A stretch of DNA of 64,000 nt, from contig JAOAIT010000053.1 of assembly GCA_026414565.1 (NCBI GenBank), forward strand, positions 124,001-188,000, given 5' to 3'. The translations under genes and the position numbers were made by a program. The stretch comes from Verrucomicrobiia bacterium. Lineage in GTDB: Bacteria > Verrucomicrobiota > Verrucomicrobiia > Limisphaerales > Fontisphaeraceae. Under the pieces are notes generated by a model, which did not search any database, was not told the DNA's origin, and saw nothing but the letters and a program-made list of their open reading frames with translations. Shown here one piece after another: positions 57,529 to 64,000 of this stretch. Numbering within the stretch: the stretch's first letter is position 1; each line of letters begins with the position of its first letter.

Positions 57529-58344
57529 ATGAAATTGGGCATCGGCAGCTACACCTATCCTTATTCTGCCGGTCTGGGTTGGAGACCCGGAGTGCGGCGG
57601 TTGACCATCTTTGAATTGCTGGAACGTGCCCGCCAATTGGGCGTGCGAGTAGTGCAATACTGTGACAACCTGCCGCTCACCCGGTTGTCCGACGAGGAAT
57701 TGGGGCAATTTGAACAGGCGTTGCAACAAACCGGCTTGCAGGTGGAGCTGGGCACGCGCGGTCTTCAGGACACGGCTGAGTTGCTGCGTCACCTGCGGTT
57801 GGCGCAAAGATTCGGCGCATCTTTTGTGCGGCTGGTGGTGGACGCCGCCGGTTTTGAACCGTCGCCTGAGGAGTGTGTTGAGCGGTTACGGGCGGTGTTG
57901 CCGGAATTCAGGGAGGCAGGAGTCAAACTGGCGCTGGAAAACCATGACCGTTTCACCAGCCGCACCCTGGTGCGGATCATTGAACAAACAGACCCCGCGT
58001 GGGTGGGCATCTGCCTGGACACGGTCAATTCCTTTGGGTCTTTGGAGGGTCCGGAAGTGGTGGTGCCCGCACTCGCCCCTTACACGCTGAATCTCCACTT
58101 AAAGGACTTCACCATCGCCCGCGTTCCCAATCAACTGGGTTTTGTGGTGCAGGGATGTCCCCTGGGGCGGGGACGGCTGCAGGTGCCGTGGGTTCTTGAG
58201 GTGCTGCGCCGGTCGGGGCGGGATGTCAACGCCATCATAGAATTGTGGACATGCGTGCCGGATACCAACACTGACCCCTGGGCGTTGGAGCAGGAATGGG
58301 CGGAGCAAAGTGTGCGCCATGCGCGGCAATGGATTGACCTCTGA
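57529..58344 (+). CDS. oiaC: TIM-barrel isomerase/epimerase family protein, probable 3-oxo-isoapionate decarboxylase (OiaC-like)
   Basis: A 271-residue xylose-isomerase-like TIM barrel. It begins MKLGIGSYTYPYSAGLGWRP; metal ligands are likely in LALENHDRFTSRTL, VGICLDTVNSFG and LNLHLKDFTI. Members with this N-terminus and the LENHDRF and CLDTVNSFG motifs include OiaC, which decarboxylates 3-oxo-isoapionate to L-erythrulose. It lies 14 bases after apnO in the same operon. The family is certain; OiaC function rests on context and remembered similarity. Confidence 0.65.
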   Translation: MKLGIGSYTYPYSAGLGWRPGVRRLTIFELLERARQLGVRVVQYCDNLPLTRLSDEELGQFEQALQQTGLQVELGTRGLQDTAELLRHLRLAQRFGASFVRLVVDAAGFEPSPEECVERLRAVLPEFREAGVKLALENHDRFTSRTLVRIIEQTDPAWVGICLDTVNSFGSLEGPEVVVPALAPYTLNLHLKDFTIARVPNQLGFVVQGCPLGRGRLQVPWVLEVLRRSGRDVNAIIELWTCVPDTNTDPWALEQEWAEQSVRHARQWIDL

Positions 58345-58388
58345 AACGGAAGTCCGGCATGATACCGGGCACAAATCACCATAATGCC

Positions 58389-59447
58389 ATGAATCGCCAA
58401 AGCACGAGTTGGACAACCCTGGTGGATACAGTCACAAAACCTTGGCGTAACATTTCGCGTTGGACTGGGGCTGCCCTGGCCGGGCTGTTCTTGCTTACCG
58501 GCGGCTGCCAAAAGTCTGATCCGCCAACTACCGCCGGCAAGCCATCACTGACCATCGGCGTTTCTTTTGAGACCCTGCAAACGGAGTTCTGGGTGGCGGC
58601 TTTGGAGGCGTTCAAGGCGGAGTGCGGGCGGCGCAATTATAAAATGATTCAGGCGATTGCGGACGGCGATGCCAACCGGCAAATCGAGCAGGTCCGCAAT
58701 TTCATCACTCGCAAGGTGGATGGCATCGTCATGGTGCCCAAGGATGCCAAGGCCTGTTTGCCCATCATCAAAGCGGCCAACGCCGCGAACATACCTATTG
58801 TGTTGTTTAACCGTCCTCCGGAGAAGAGCGATGCCCGATCGGTGGCGGTGGTGGCCGACAATTTTGCGCTCACCCGCGAGACCGTGCGCTACATGATCGG
58901 CGAGGCCCGCAAAACCGGACGCAAACACAAGGCCATGGTTCTGATTGGGGATTTGGGCGACATCAACGCCATTGGGCGCCGGGATGGCTTCGATGAGGCG
59001 GTCAAAGAGGCCCCGGAGGTCATCGAGGTGGTGGCCCGCGTGCCCACCGAATGGAATCAGGAAAAGGCACAGGCGGGCGTGGTCAACGCGTTTCAAGCCA
59101 ATCCGGACATTTCCTTCATCTTCACCTCGTCGGATTTTTTGCTGCCCAGCATTGTGTCCGCGTTGAAGGCCACGGGACGCTACAAAAAAATCGGCGAACC
59201 GGGCCACGTGATTCTGGGCGGCTTCGATGGCGACGCGACGGCGTACCAGATGCTGGCAGAGGGTTACATGGACGCCACGGGGGTGCAGGACGTGTACTTC
59301 GAGGTCAACGCTTCGCTTCAGGCCATTGAAGATTTGCGGGCCGGCAAGGTAGTGCCCGAGATTCTCAAGGACCCGGGGTTTGTGATTCATCAGGGCAACC
59401 TTAAGGAGAAGGCCCCGCGCATGTGGGGCGCCAACGTTAAGCGTTGA
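58389..59447 (+). CDS. Sugar ABC transporter substrate-binding lipoprotein (ribose type)
   Basis: A 352-residue protein. Lipobox LTGGC places the lipidated Cys at residue 40 after an unusually long signal (ATG 58359 would make it longer still). The periplasmic-binding fold begins LTIGVSFETLQTEFWVAALE and includes VDGIVMVPKDAKACLPIIKA, VLIGDLGDINAIGRRDGFDE and HVILGGFDGDATAYQMLAEG. This is the RbsB/XylF class for pentoses and related sugars. In this operon, D-apiose is the expected ligand. Confidence 0.9.
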   Translation: MNRQSTSWTTLVDTVTKPWRNISRWTGAALAGLFLLTGGCQKSDPPTTAGKPSLTIGVSFETLQTEFWVAALEAFKAECGRRNYKMIQAIADGDANRQIEQVRNFITRKVDGIVMVPKDAKACLPIIKAANAANIPIVLFNRPPEKSDARSVAVVADNFALTRETVRYMIGEARKTGRKHKAMVLIGDLGDINAIGRRDGFDEAVKEAPEVIEVVARVPTEWNQEKAQAGVVNAFQANPDISFIFTSSDFLLPSIVSALKATGRYKKIGEPGHVILGGFDGDATAYQMLAEGYMDATGVQDVYFEVNASLQAIEDLRAGKVVPEILKDPGFVIHQGNLKEKAPRMWGANVKR

Positions 59448-59452
59448 GGGTT

Positions 59453-60406
59453 ATGACCTGGTGGAAGCGGTGGGCGAACTCTGAGCACTTGGTGCTGGGA
59501 TTGGCGCTGGCCTGTTTTGCCGCTCTTGTTCCCTTCACGCCGGGCATCACAAGCGCGGAGAACTTGGCCAACCTGGCCCTTACCTTGCTGCCGCTCTACG
59601 TGGTGGCCATGGGCCAGACGGCGGTGATGATCACCGGGGGCATTGATCTGTCGGTGACATCCACCATGGCGCTCACCAGTGTTTTGGGGGCGGCCATCAT
59701 GAGCGGCGATCAAGGCTGGCTGGCGGGGCATCCTCTGGCTCTGCCGGTGGCCTTGGCGGGCATGGTGGCGTTGGGTGCGTTGGTTGGTCTGCTCCATGGC
59801 GCAGCCGTGGTGTTGCTGCGGATGCCGGCGTTCATTGTCACGCTTACCGGCATGATTTTTTTCAGCGGGCTGGCCATTTGGCTGACCAATTCCCGCAACA
59901 TTGGTTCTTTGCCCCCCGCATTTAATGCCATAGGTGGCCAGGCCTGGCTGGCATTGCTGGTGGTGGCGCCGCTGGCGCTCGCCATGCACCTGGCTTTGCG
60001 TCAAACCGTATGGGGCAGGTGGCTTTTTGCCTGCGGGCAAAATCCGCGCGCGGCCCGTGTTTCCGGCGTGCCGGTGGGCGGGGTGGTGGTGAGTGCGTAT
60101 GTCCTGAGCGGCCTGCTGGCCGGAGTGGCTTCCATCCTTTACACCGGCCAGGCAGAAAGCGGCTCGCCGGTGCTGGGACAGCGTCTCTTGCTGGACATCG
60201 TAGGCGCCACGGTTTTGGGAGGCACCAGTTTGTTTGGTGGCCGCGGCAGCGTACTCTGGACCTTTTACGGGGTGCTGTTTTTCAAGCTGCTGGACAACGG
60301 GCTCAACCTGCTGGGGTTGTCGCATTACAACATCATGTTCATCAAGGGGGCGGTCATCCTGGCCGCCGCCGCCGCCGATGCCGTGCGCCGGCGAATCGCT
60401 GCATGA
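59453..60406 (+). CDS. Sugar ABC transporter permease (ribose type), first
   Basis: A 317-residue membrane protein with about eight to ten hydrophobic segments. GGIDLSVTSTMAL and VLGGTSLFGGRGSVLWTFYG are the conserved motifs of RbsC/XylH-type permeases. ATG 59453 has GAGGG just before it. Its stop overlaps the ATPase gene by ATGA. Two permease genes flank the ATPase, so the channel is probably a heterodimer. Confidence 0.93.
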   Translation: MTWWKRWANSEHLVLGLALACFAALVPFTPGITSAENLANLALTLLPLYVVAMGQTAVMITGGIDLSVTSTMALTSVLGAAIMSGDQGWLAGHPLALPVALAGMVALGALVGLLHGAAVVLLRMPAFIVTLTGMIFFSGLAIWLTNSRNIGSLPPAFNAIGGQAWLALLVVAPLALAMHLALRQTVWGRWLFACGQNPRAARVSGVPVGGVVVSAYVLSGLLAGVASILYTGQAESGSPVLGQRLLLDIVGATVLGGTSLFGGRGSVLWTFYGVLFFKLLDNGLNLLGLSHYNIMFIKGAVILAAAAADAVRRRIAA

Positions 60407-61914
60407 TTGTCTGCGAGTCCATCAGCAAAAGTTTTGGCGCCGCGCGGGTGTTGCGCGAGGTGAGCTTCTCCGTGCCGCCGGGGCAAACCGTGGGGTTGGT
60501 GGGTGAGAATGGCGCAGGCAAGTCCACCCTGATGAACATCTTGGGGGGCAACCTCCGGCCCGACAGCGGCCGGATGTGGTGGGCGGGAGAACCTTACGCG
60601 CCGCGTGATGCCCGCGATGCGGAACGGCGCGGGATTGCTTTTATCCACCAGGAATTAAACCTCTTCCCCAATTTGACGGTGGGCGAAAACTTGTTCCTGA
60701 CCGCCTTTCCCCGGCGGGGCGGACTGCCGCTCATTCACCGGCAAGTGTTGCGGAAGCGCGCCTTGGCCCTGCTGCAGGAAGTGGGATTGGACCTTCCGCC
60801 GGAGACGCCGGTGGAGCGGCTGACGATGGGGGAACGGCAACTGGTGGAGGTGGCCCGTGCCCTGGGGCAGGAGGCCCGGTTGATCATCTGGGATGAACCC
60901 ACCACCTCCCTGGGGGCGCGCGAGGCGGAAAACCTGTTTGCCCTCATGGGGCGCCTGCGAGCGCGTGGGCTTTCCATGATTTTCATCTCCCATGCCTTGG
61001 AGGATGTTTTGCGCCTGTGTGATGCCGTGGTGGTACTGCGCGATGGGGAGGTGGTGGGCGGGGGCCCGCGCGAGCAGTTTGACCAGCAACGATTGATCCA
61101 CTTGATGGTGGGCCGTCAACTTAATCAGCTTTACCCGGAGCGGCCCGCCTTCGTGCCGCGCCCGGAAGAACTGCCTCTGTTGGAAGCACGTCATCTGAGC
61201 CAGCCAGGGGTCGTGCATGACATCAGTTTTCGGCTGCATGCGGGGGAAGTGTTGGGGGTGGCCGGCTTGATGGGCGCCGGCCGCACCGAGCTGGCACGCA
61301 TTTTGTTTGGTTTGGATTCTTATCAATCAGGGGAAATTTTGGTGCGGGGGCATCCGCTGCAGCGCCCCAGCCCCCGCCAATGCCTGCGGCAAAGGCTGGC
61401 GTTTGTCACCGAAAACCGCCGCGAGGAGGGCCTCTGCCTGGAGGCCACTGTGGCCGACAACGTGGCGCTGGTAGCGTTGTCCCGGCATGCCCGCCGGGGA
61501 TGGATCAACCGGGCCGAACTGCAACGAGCGGTGCAGGAATTATGCGCGGCGGTGCGGCTGCCCGCTCCCCCGCCGTTGTCCCTGCCGGTGGGCCAGCTCA
61601 GCGGGGGGAATCAACAAAAAGTCGTCCTTGCCAAATGGCTGTTGAGCCGCCCGGAAATTTTGATTCTGGATGAACCCACCCGCGGTATTGATGTGGGGGC
61701 GAAATATGAGATTTACCAGCTCATCGCCCGGCTGGCGGAGCAGGGGACGGGAGTCCTCATGATCAGCTCGGAGATGGAGGAACTGCTGGGGATGTGTGAC
61801 CGTCTGTTGGTGATGGCCCGCGGCGAGATTCAGGCTGAGCTGCCGCGCCACGCCTTTCAACGTGAGCGCATCCTGGCCGCCGCGCTGGGAGGGCGAAAGG
61901 CCGGCCACGCATGA
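60403..61914 (+). CDS. Sugar ABC transporter ATP-binding protein (two ABC domains, RbsA/XylG type)
   Basis: A 503-residue double ATPase. Module 1 has Walker A GENGAGKST (34-42), signature LTMGERQLVEVARAL and Walker B LIIWDEPTTSLG. Module 2 has a degenerate P-loop GLMGAGRTEL, then SGGNQQKVVLAKWLL and LILDEPTRGIDVG. This asymmetric layout is normal for the family. It is joined to both permease genes by ATGA overlaps, so stoichiometric production by coupled translation is expected. Confidence 0.96.
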   Translation: MIVCESISKSFGAARVLREVSFSVPPGQTVGLVGENGAGKSTLMNILGGNLRPDSGRMWWAGEPYAPRDARDAERRGIAFIHQELNLFPNLTVGENLFLTAFPRRGGLPLIHRQVLRKRALALLQEVGLDLPPETPVERLTMGERQLVEVARALGQEARLIIWDEPTTSLGAREAENLFALMGRLRARGLSMIFISHALEDVLRLCDAVVVLRDGEVVGGGPREQFDQQRLIHLMVGRQLNQLYPERPAFVPRPEELPLLEARHLSQPGVVHDISFRLHAGEVLGVAGLMGAGRTELARILFGLDSYQSGEILVRGHPLQRPSPRQCLRQRLAFVTENRREEGLCLEATVADNVALVALSRHARRGWINRAELQRAVQELCAAVRLPAPPPLSLPVGQLSGGNQQKVVLAKWLLSRPEILILDEPTRGIDVGAKYEIYQLIARLAEQGTGVLMISSEMEELLGMCDRLLVMARGEIQAELPRHAFQRERILAAALGGRKAGHA

Positions 61915-62909
61915 AAAACGCCGCTTCCAAATGGCTGATGCGGGCGCTCAATGCCGCCCCGCTGCTTTTGTTTGCCCTCATGCTGGCGGGGTTTGGGCTC
62001 AAGTCGCCCAACTTTCTGTCCCTGGCCAATATCACCAACATTTTGGTTCAGGCGGCGCCTACGGCCATGGTGGCGGTGGGCATGACTTTTGTTTTGGTGG
62101 CTGCCGGCGTGGATTTGTCGGTGGGAGCGATTATGTTTGTAGCCGCCGCGCTGGCCGGCAAGTATGCCATGAGCTCCGGCTCCATTGTGCCCGCAGTGGC
62201 GGTGATGGTGGCGACGGGATTGCTGCTGGGCGCCGTGAATGCTGCCCTGATTACCTGGCTGCGCCTCATTCCCTTTGTGGTCACATTGGCCATGCAATTC
62301 ATCGGCCGGGGGCTGGCCCTGAACATTACGGAAACCCGCTCGCTGCCTTTGCCCGAGGCATTTTTAAGTTTGGGCACGGAGCGGTGGCTGGGTGTGCCTC
62401 TGCCGGTGTGGTGGCTGGCGGGTGTGGTGGCCCTGGCGCATGGTGTATTGGAACACACACCTTTCGGCCGGCAATTGTATGCCGTCGGGCATGATGCCGA
62501 GGCGGCCCGCAAAGCGGGACTCCACCCGCGCCGCATTGTAGCGGCGGTGTACGTGATCAGCGGGTTCTGTGCGGCCCTGGGGGCAATTCTCGCCATGGCG
62601 CAACTGGGGGCGGTGTCGCCCAAGTTTGGTGAAAACAAGGAATTTATGGCCATCGCCGCCGCTGTGCTGGGCGGCACCAGTTTGTTTGGCGGCCGCGGCA
62701 AGGTGTTTCCCGGCACGCTTTTGGGGGCCATATTGATTCAGACGATTGAAAACGGTTTGGTGATGCTCAATGCCAATCCCTACCTTTACCCCCTGATCAC
62801 CAGTGCGATCATCTTTGTGGCGGTGTTGGTGGACAGCCTGCGCAATCAATGGCAGGTCCAATGGAGCCGGCGCTGGATTCGCCGGGAGGAAGAACCGGAG
62901 CTATCATGA
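61911..62909 (+). CDS. Sugar ABC transporter permease (ribose type), second
   Basis: A 332-residue permease with VAAGVDLSVGAIMFVAAALA and AVLGGTSLFGGRGKVFPGTL, about ten hydrophobic segments and a short basic C-terminus. It is related to the first permease but not a recent copy. ATGA overlaps on both sides link it to the ATPase and to the lactonase-like gene. Confidence 0.94.
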   Translation: MKNAASKWLMRALNAAPLLLFALMLAGFGLKSPNFLSLANITNILVQAAPTAMVAVGMTFVLVAAGVDLSVGAIMFVAAALAGKYAMSSGSIVPAVAVMVATGLLLGAVNAALITWLRLIPFVVTLAMQFIGRGLALNITETRSLPLPEAFLSLGTERWLGVPLPVWWLAGVVALAHGVLEHTPFGRQLYAVGHDAEAARKAGLHPRRIVAAVYVISGFCAALGAILAMAQLGAVSPKFGENKEFMAIAAAVLGGTSLFGGRGKVFPGTLLGAILIQTIENGLVMLNANPYLYPLITSAIIFVAVLVDSLRNQWQVQWSRRWIRREEEPELS

Positions 62910-64000
62910 AAAAACGCTGCGCTTCTGAGCTGGATTGCCGTATTTTCCGCACAGGTTCCCTTTGTGAAACTCCGCCCCCCATGGAGCTGGTGGCCGGACC
63001 GCTGCGCCTCCTGTTTGAAATTGAATCCGGTTTTTTGCGGCGGGTTTGTCTGGGTCGGCGCGAGCTGCTGCGCGGGATTTATGCCGCCGTGCGGGATGAA
63101 AATTGGCGCACCATCCCGCCACAGATCCTGGACTTTCAACCTGAAGTGTATGCGGATCATTTTCTCCTGAAATTTCATTGCGAGCATCGCGAAGGCGGAA
63201 TTGATTTTCGCTGGGACGGGCAGGTCGAGGGCCATTCAGATGGGACGATTATTTACACCTTGGATGGCCGGGCGCATGCCACTTTCCGCAAAAATCGTAT
63301 CGGCTTTTGTGTCTTGCATCCCATTCGCGAGTGCGCGGGCGCGCGCACACGCCAGGTGCGCGTTGGCGGGGAGGTGATCGAGGGAAGATTTCCCAGCCTG
63401 ATTGAGCCGCAAATCTTTGGGCAAAGTCCCTTGCGTGATTTGTGTGCCCTCGCTCATGAAGTGCAGCCCGGCTTGTGGGCGGAGCTGAAGTTTGCAGGCG
63501 ACCTTTTCGAGATGGAAGACCAGCGCAACTGGACGGATGCCAGTTTCAAGACGTACTGCACACCGCTGGCTTTGCCTTTTCCCGTGCTGGTCAAGGCAGG
63601 CACGCGCATCCAACAGCGGGTCGAACTGCGCTTGAAAGGCGCGAAGGGGCGCATGCCCTCTGCACGGCCCACCTCGAGGAGGACCATCGTCCATCTGCGC
63701 CTGCCCGGAAACGCCAGCAAATGGCGGCCTTTGCCGTTGTTGGGTTTGGGGATGGCTACGCACGAGGAGCCCCTGTGCGAGCAGGAAGCGGCATGGCTGC
63801 GGGCTTTGCCACTGGCTCACCTGCGCTGCGACTTGCCCCTGAGCCAGCCCCATTGGCCGGCTCTATGGCGCCGGGCGGTCCGTCAGGCGCGACGGCTCAA
63901 TCTGCCCTTGGAACTGGCCCTGCACCTGCCTTCTGACTTGCAGGCGATCCCTGACACGCTGGCCCGCACCCTGGCCGCGTCTGGCGTGGCCCTGGCACGC
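62906..64000 (+). CDS. apnL: Probable D-apionate lactonase (ApnL-like), cut by right edge
   Basis: The frame is open from ATG 62906 to the window end (365 codons visible, no stop). The N-terminal half is a beta-rich domain: VAGPLRLLFEIESGFLRRV, RDENWRTIPPQI, FRKNRIGFCVLHPI, then FEMEDQRNWTDASFKTYCTP. These motifs I recognise from D-apionate lactonase, an enzyme of about 600 residues that opens D-apionolactone to D-apionate. From about residue 255 a TIM-barrel-like part begins (LLGLGMATHEE). The start lies in the stop of the permease gene (ATGA). The right part of the enzyme is missing from the window. Confidence 0.75.
   Translation, partial: MKKRCASELDCRIFRTGSLCETPPPMELVAGPLRLLFEIESGFLRRVCLGRRELLRGIYAAVRDENWRTIPPQILDFQPEVYADHFLLKFHCEHREGGIDFRWDGQVEGHSDGTIIYTLDGRAHATFRKNRIGFCVLHPIRECAGARTRQVRVGGEVIEGRFPSLIEPQIFGQSPLRDLCALAHEVQPGLWAELKFAGDLFEMEDQRNWTDASFKTYCTPLALPFPVLVKAGTRIQQRVELRLKGAKGRMPSARPTSRRTIVHLRLPGNASKWRPLPLLGLGMATHEEPLCEQEAAWLRALPLAHLRCDLPLSQPHWPALWRRAVRQARRLNLPLELALHLPSDLQAIPDTLARTLAASGVALAR

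Overview
The window is a gene-dense piece of bacterial chromosome, GC-rich apart from a few AT-rich gaps. Gene content points to a Verrucomicrobiota member, probably of the Limisphaerales/Pedosphaeraceae type; this is inference from family content and no 16S rRNA gene is present. Supporting signs are several Tat-exported Gfo/Idh/MocA oxidoreductases, a ThuA-like protein, a serine/threonine kinase paired with an ECF sigma factor, a Lys/Arg-rich small protein with the MSEAAKARI...RW motif, a DUF6600-type surface lipoprotein and GTP-type PEP carboxykinase. No rRNA, tRNA, CRISPR array, IS element or prophage was seen.

Layout. 1-2.6 kb: the end of radC, a Gfo/Idh oxidoreductase and a GT4 glycosyltransferase. 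2.9-19 kb: a proline-repeat lipoprotein, uvrB, a GlpG-like rhomboid protease, a Tat-exported aldo/keto reductase, a beta-propeller phosphoesterase, a DUF3299-like protein, then uvrA overlapping a TPR protein. 19-25 kb: yicC, and a 1417-residue membrane kinase overlapping its sigma factor by GTGA. 25-31 kb: a SirB1-like protein, purF, gdhA with a strong terminator, a duplicated coiled-coil protein and a VKOR-thioredoxin fusion. 31.2-32.8 kb is AT-rich and nearly empty. 32.8-39.1 kb: a glycerophosphodiesterase, mnmA with a large acyl-CoA dehydrogenase, and pckG. 39.6-44.9 kb: the basic small protein, then a cytochrome c biogenesis block (small membrane protein, duplicated-domain lipoprotein, ResB, CcsA). 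44.9-48 kb: an overlapping pair of Tat-signal proteins (Gfo/Idh and ThuA-like). 48.4-54.3 kb: aat, a DUF2017-like gene, lysS, a HAD hydrolase, dxr and cdsA. 54.4-64 kb: a BNR-repeat secreted protein diverging from a long sugar-catabolic operon that runs off the right edge.

The most interesting region is that last operon (55.6-64 kb). Its order is Gfo/Idh dehydrogenase, apionate oxidoisomerase-like protein, TIM-barrel isomerase/decarboxylase-like protein, a ribose-type ABC importer (lipoprotein binding protein, two permeases, double ATPase) and a lactonase-like protein cut by the window edge. This matches the parts list of the known oxidative D-apiose route (ApsD, ApnL, ApnO, OiaC) plus its own transporter. 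A 7-bp-arm inverted repeat lies over the presumed promoter. Other points worth a second look are the kinase-sigma pair, the aat/DUF2017-like neighbourhood (N-degron link), a short ORF overlapping the uvrA start, palindromes upstream of pckG and purF, and the two-domain lipoprotein next to ResB/CcsA.
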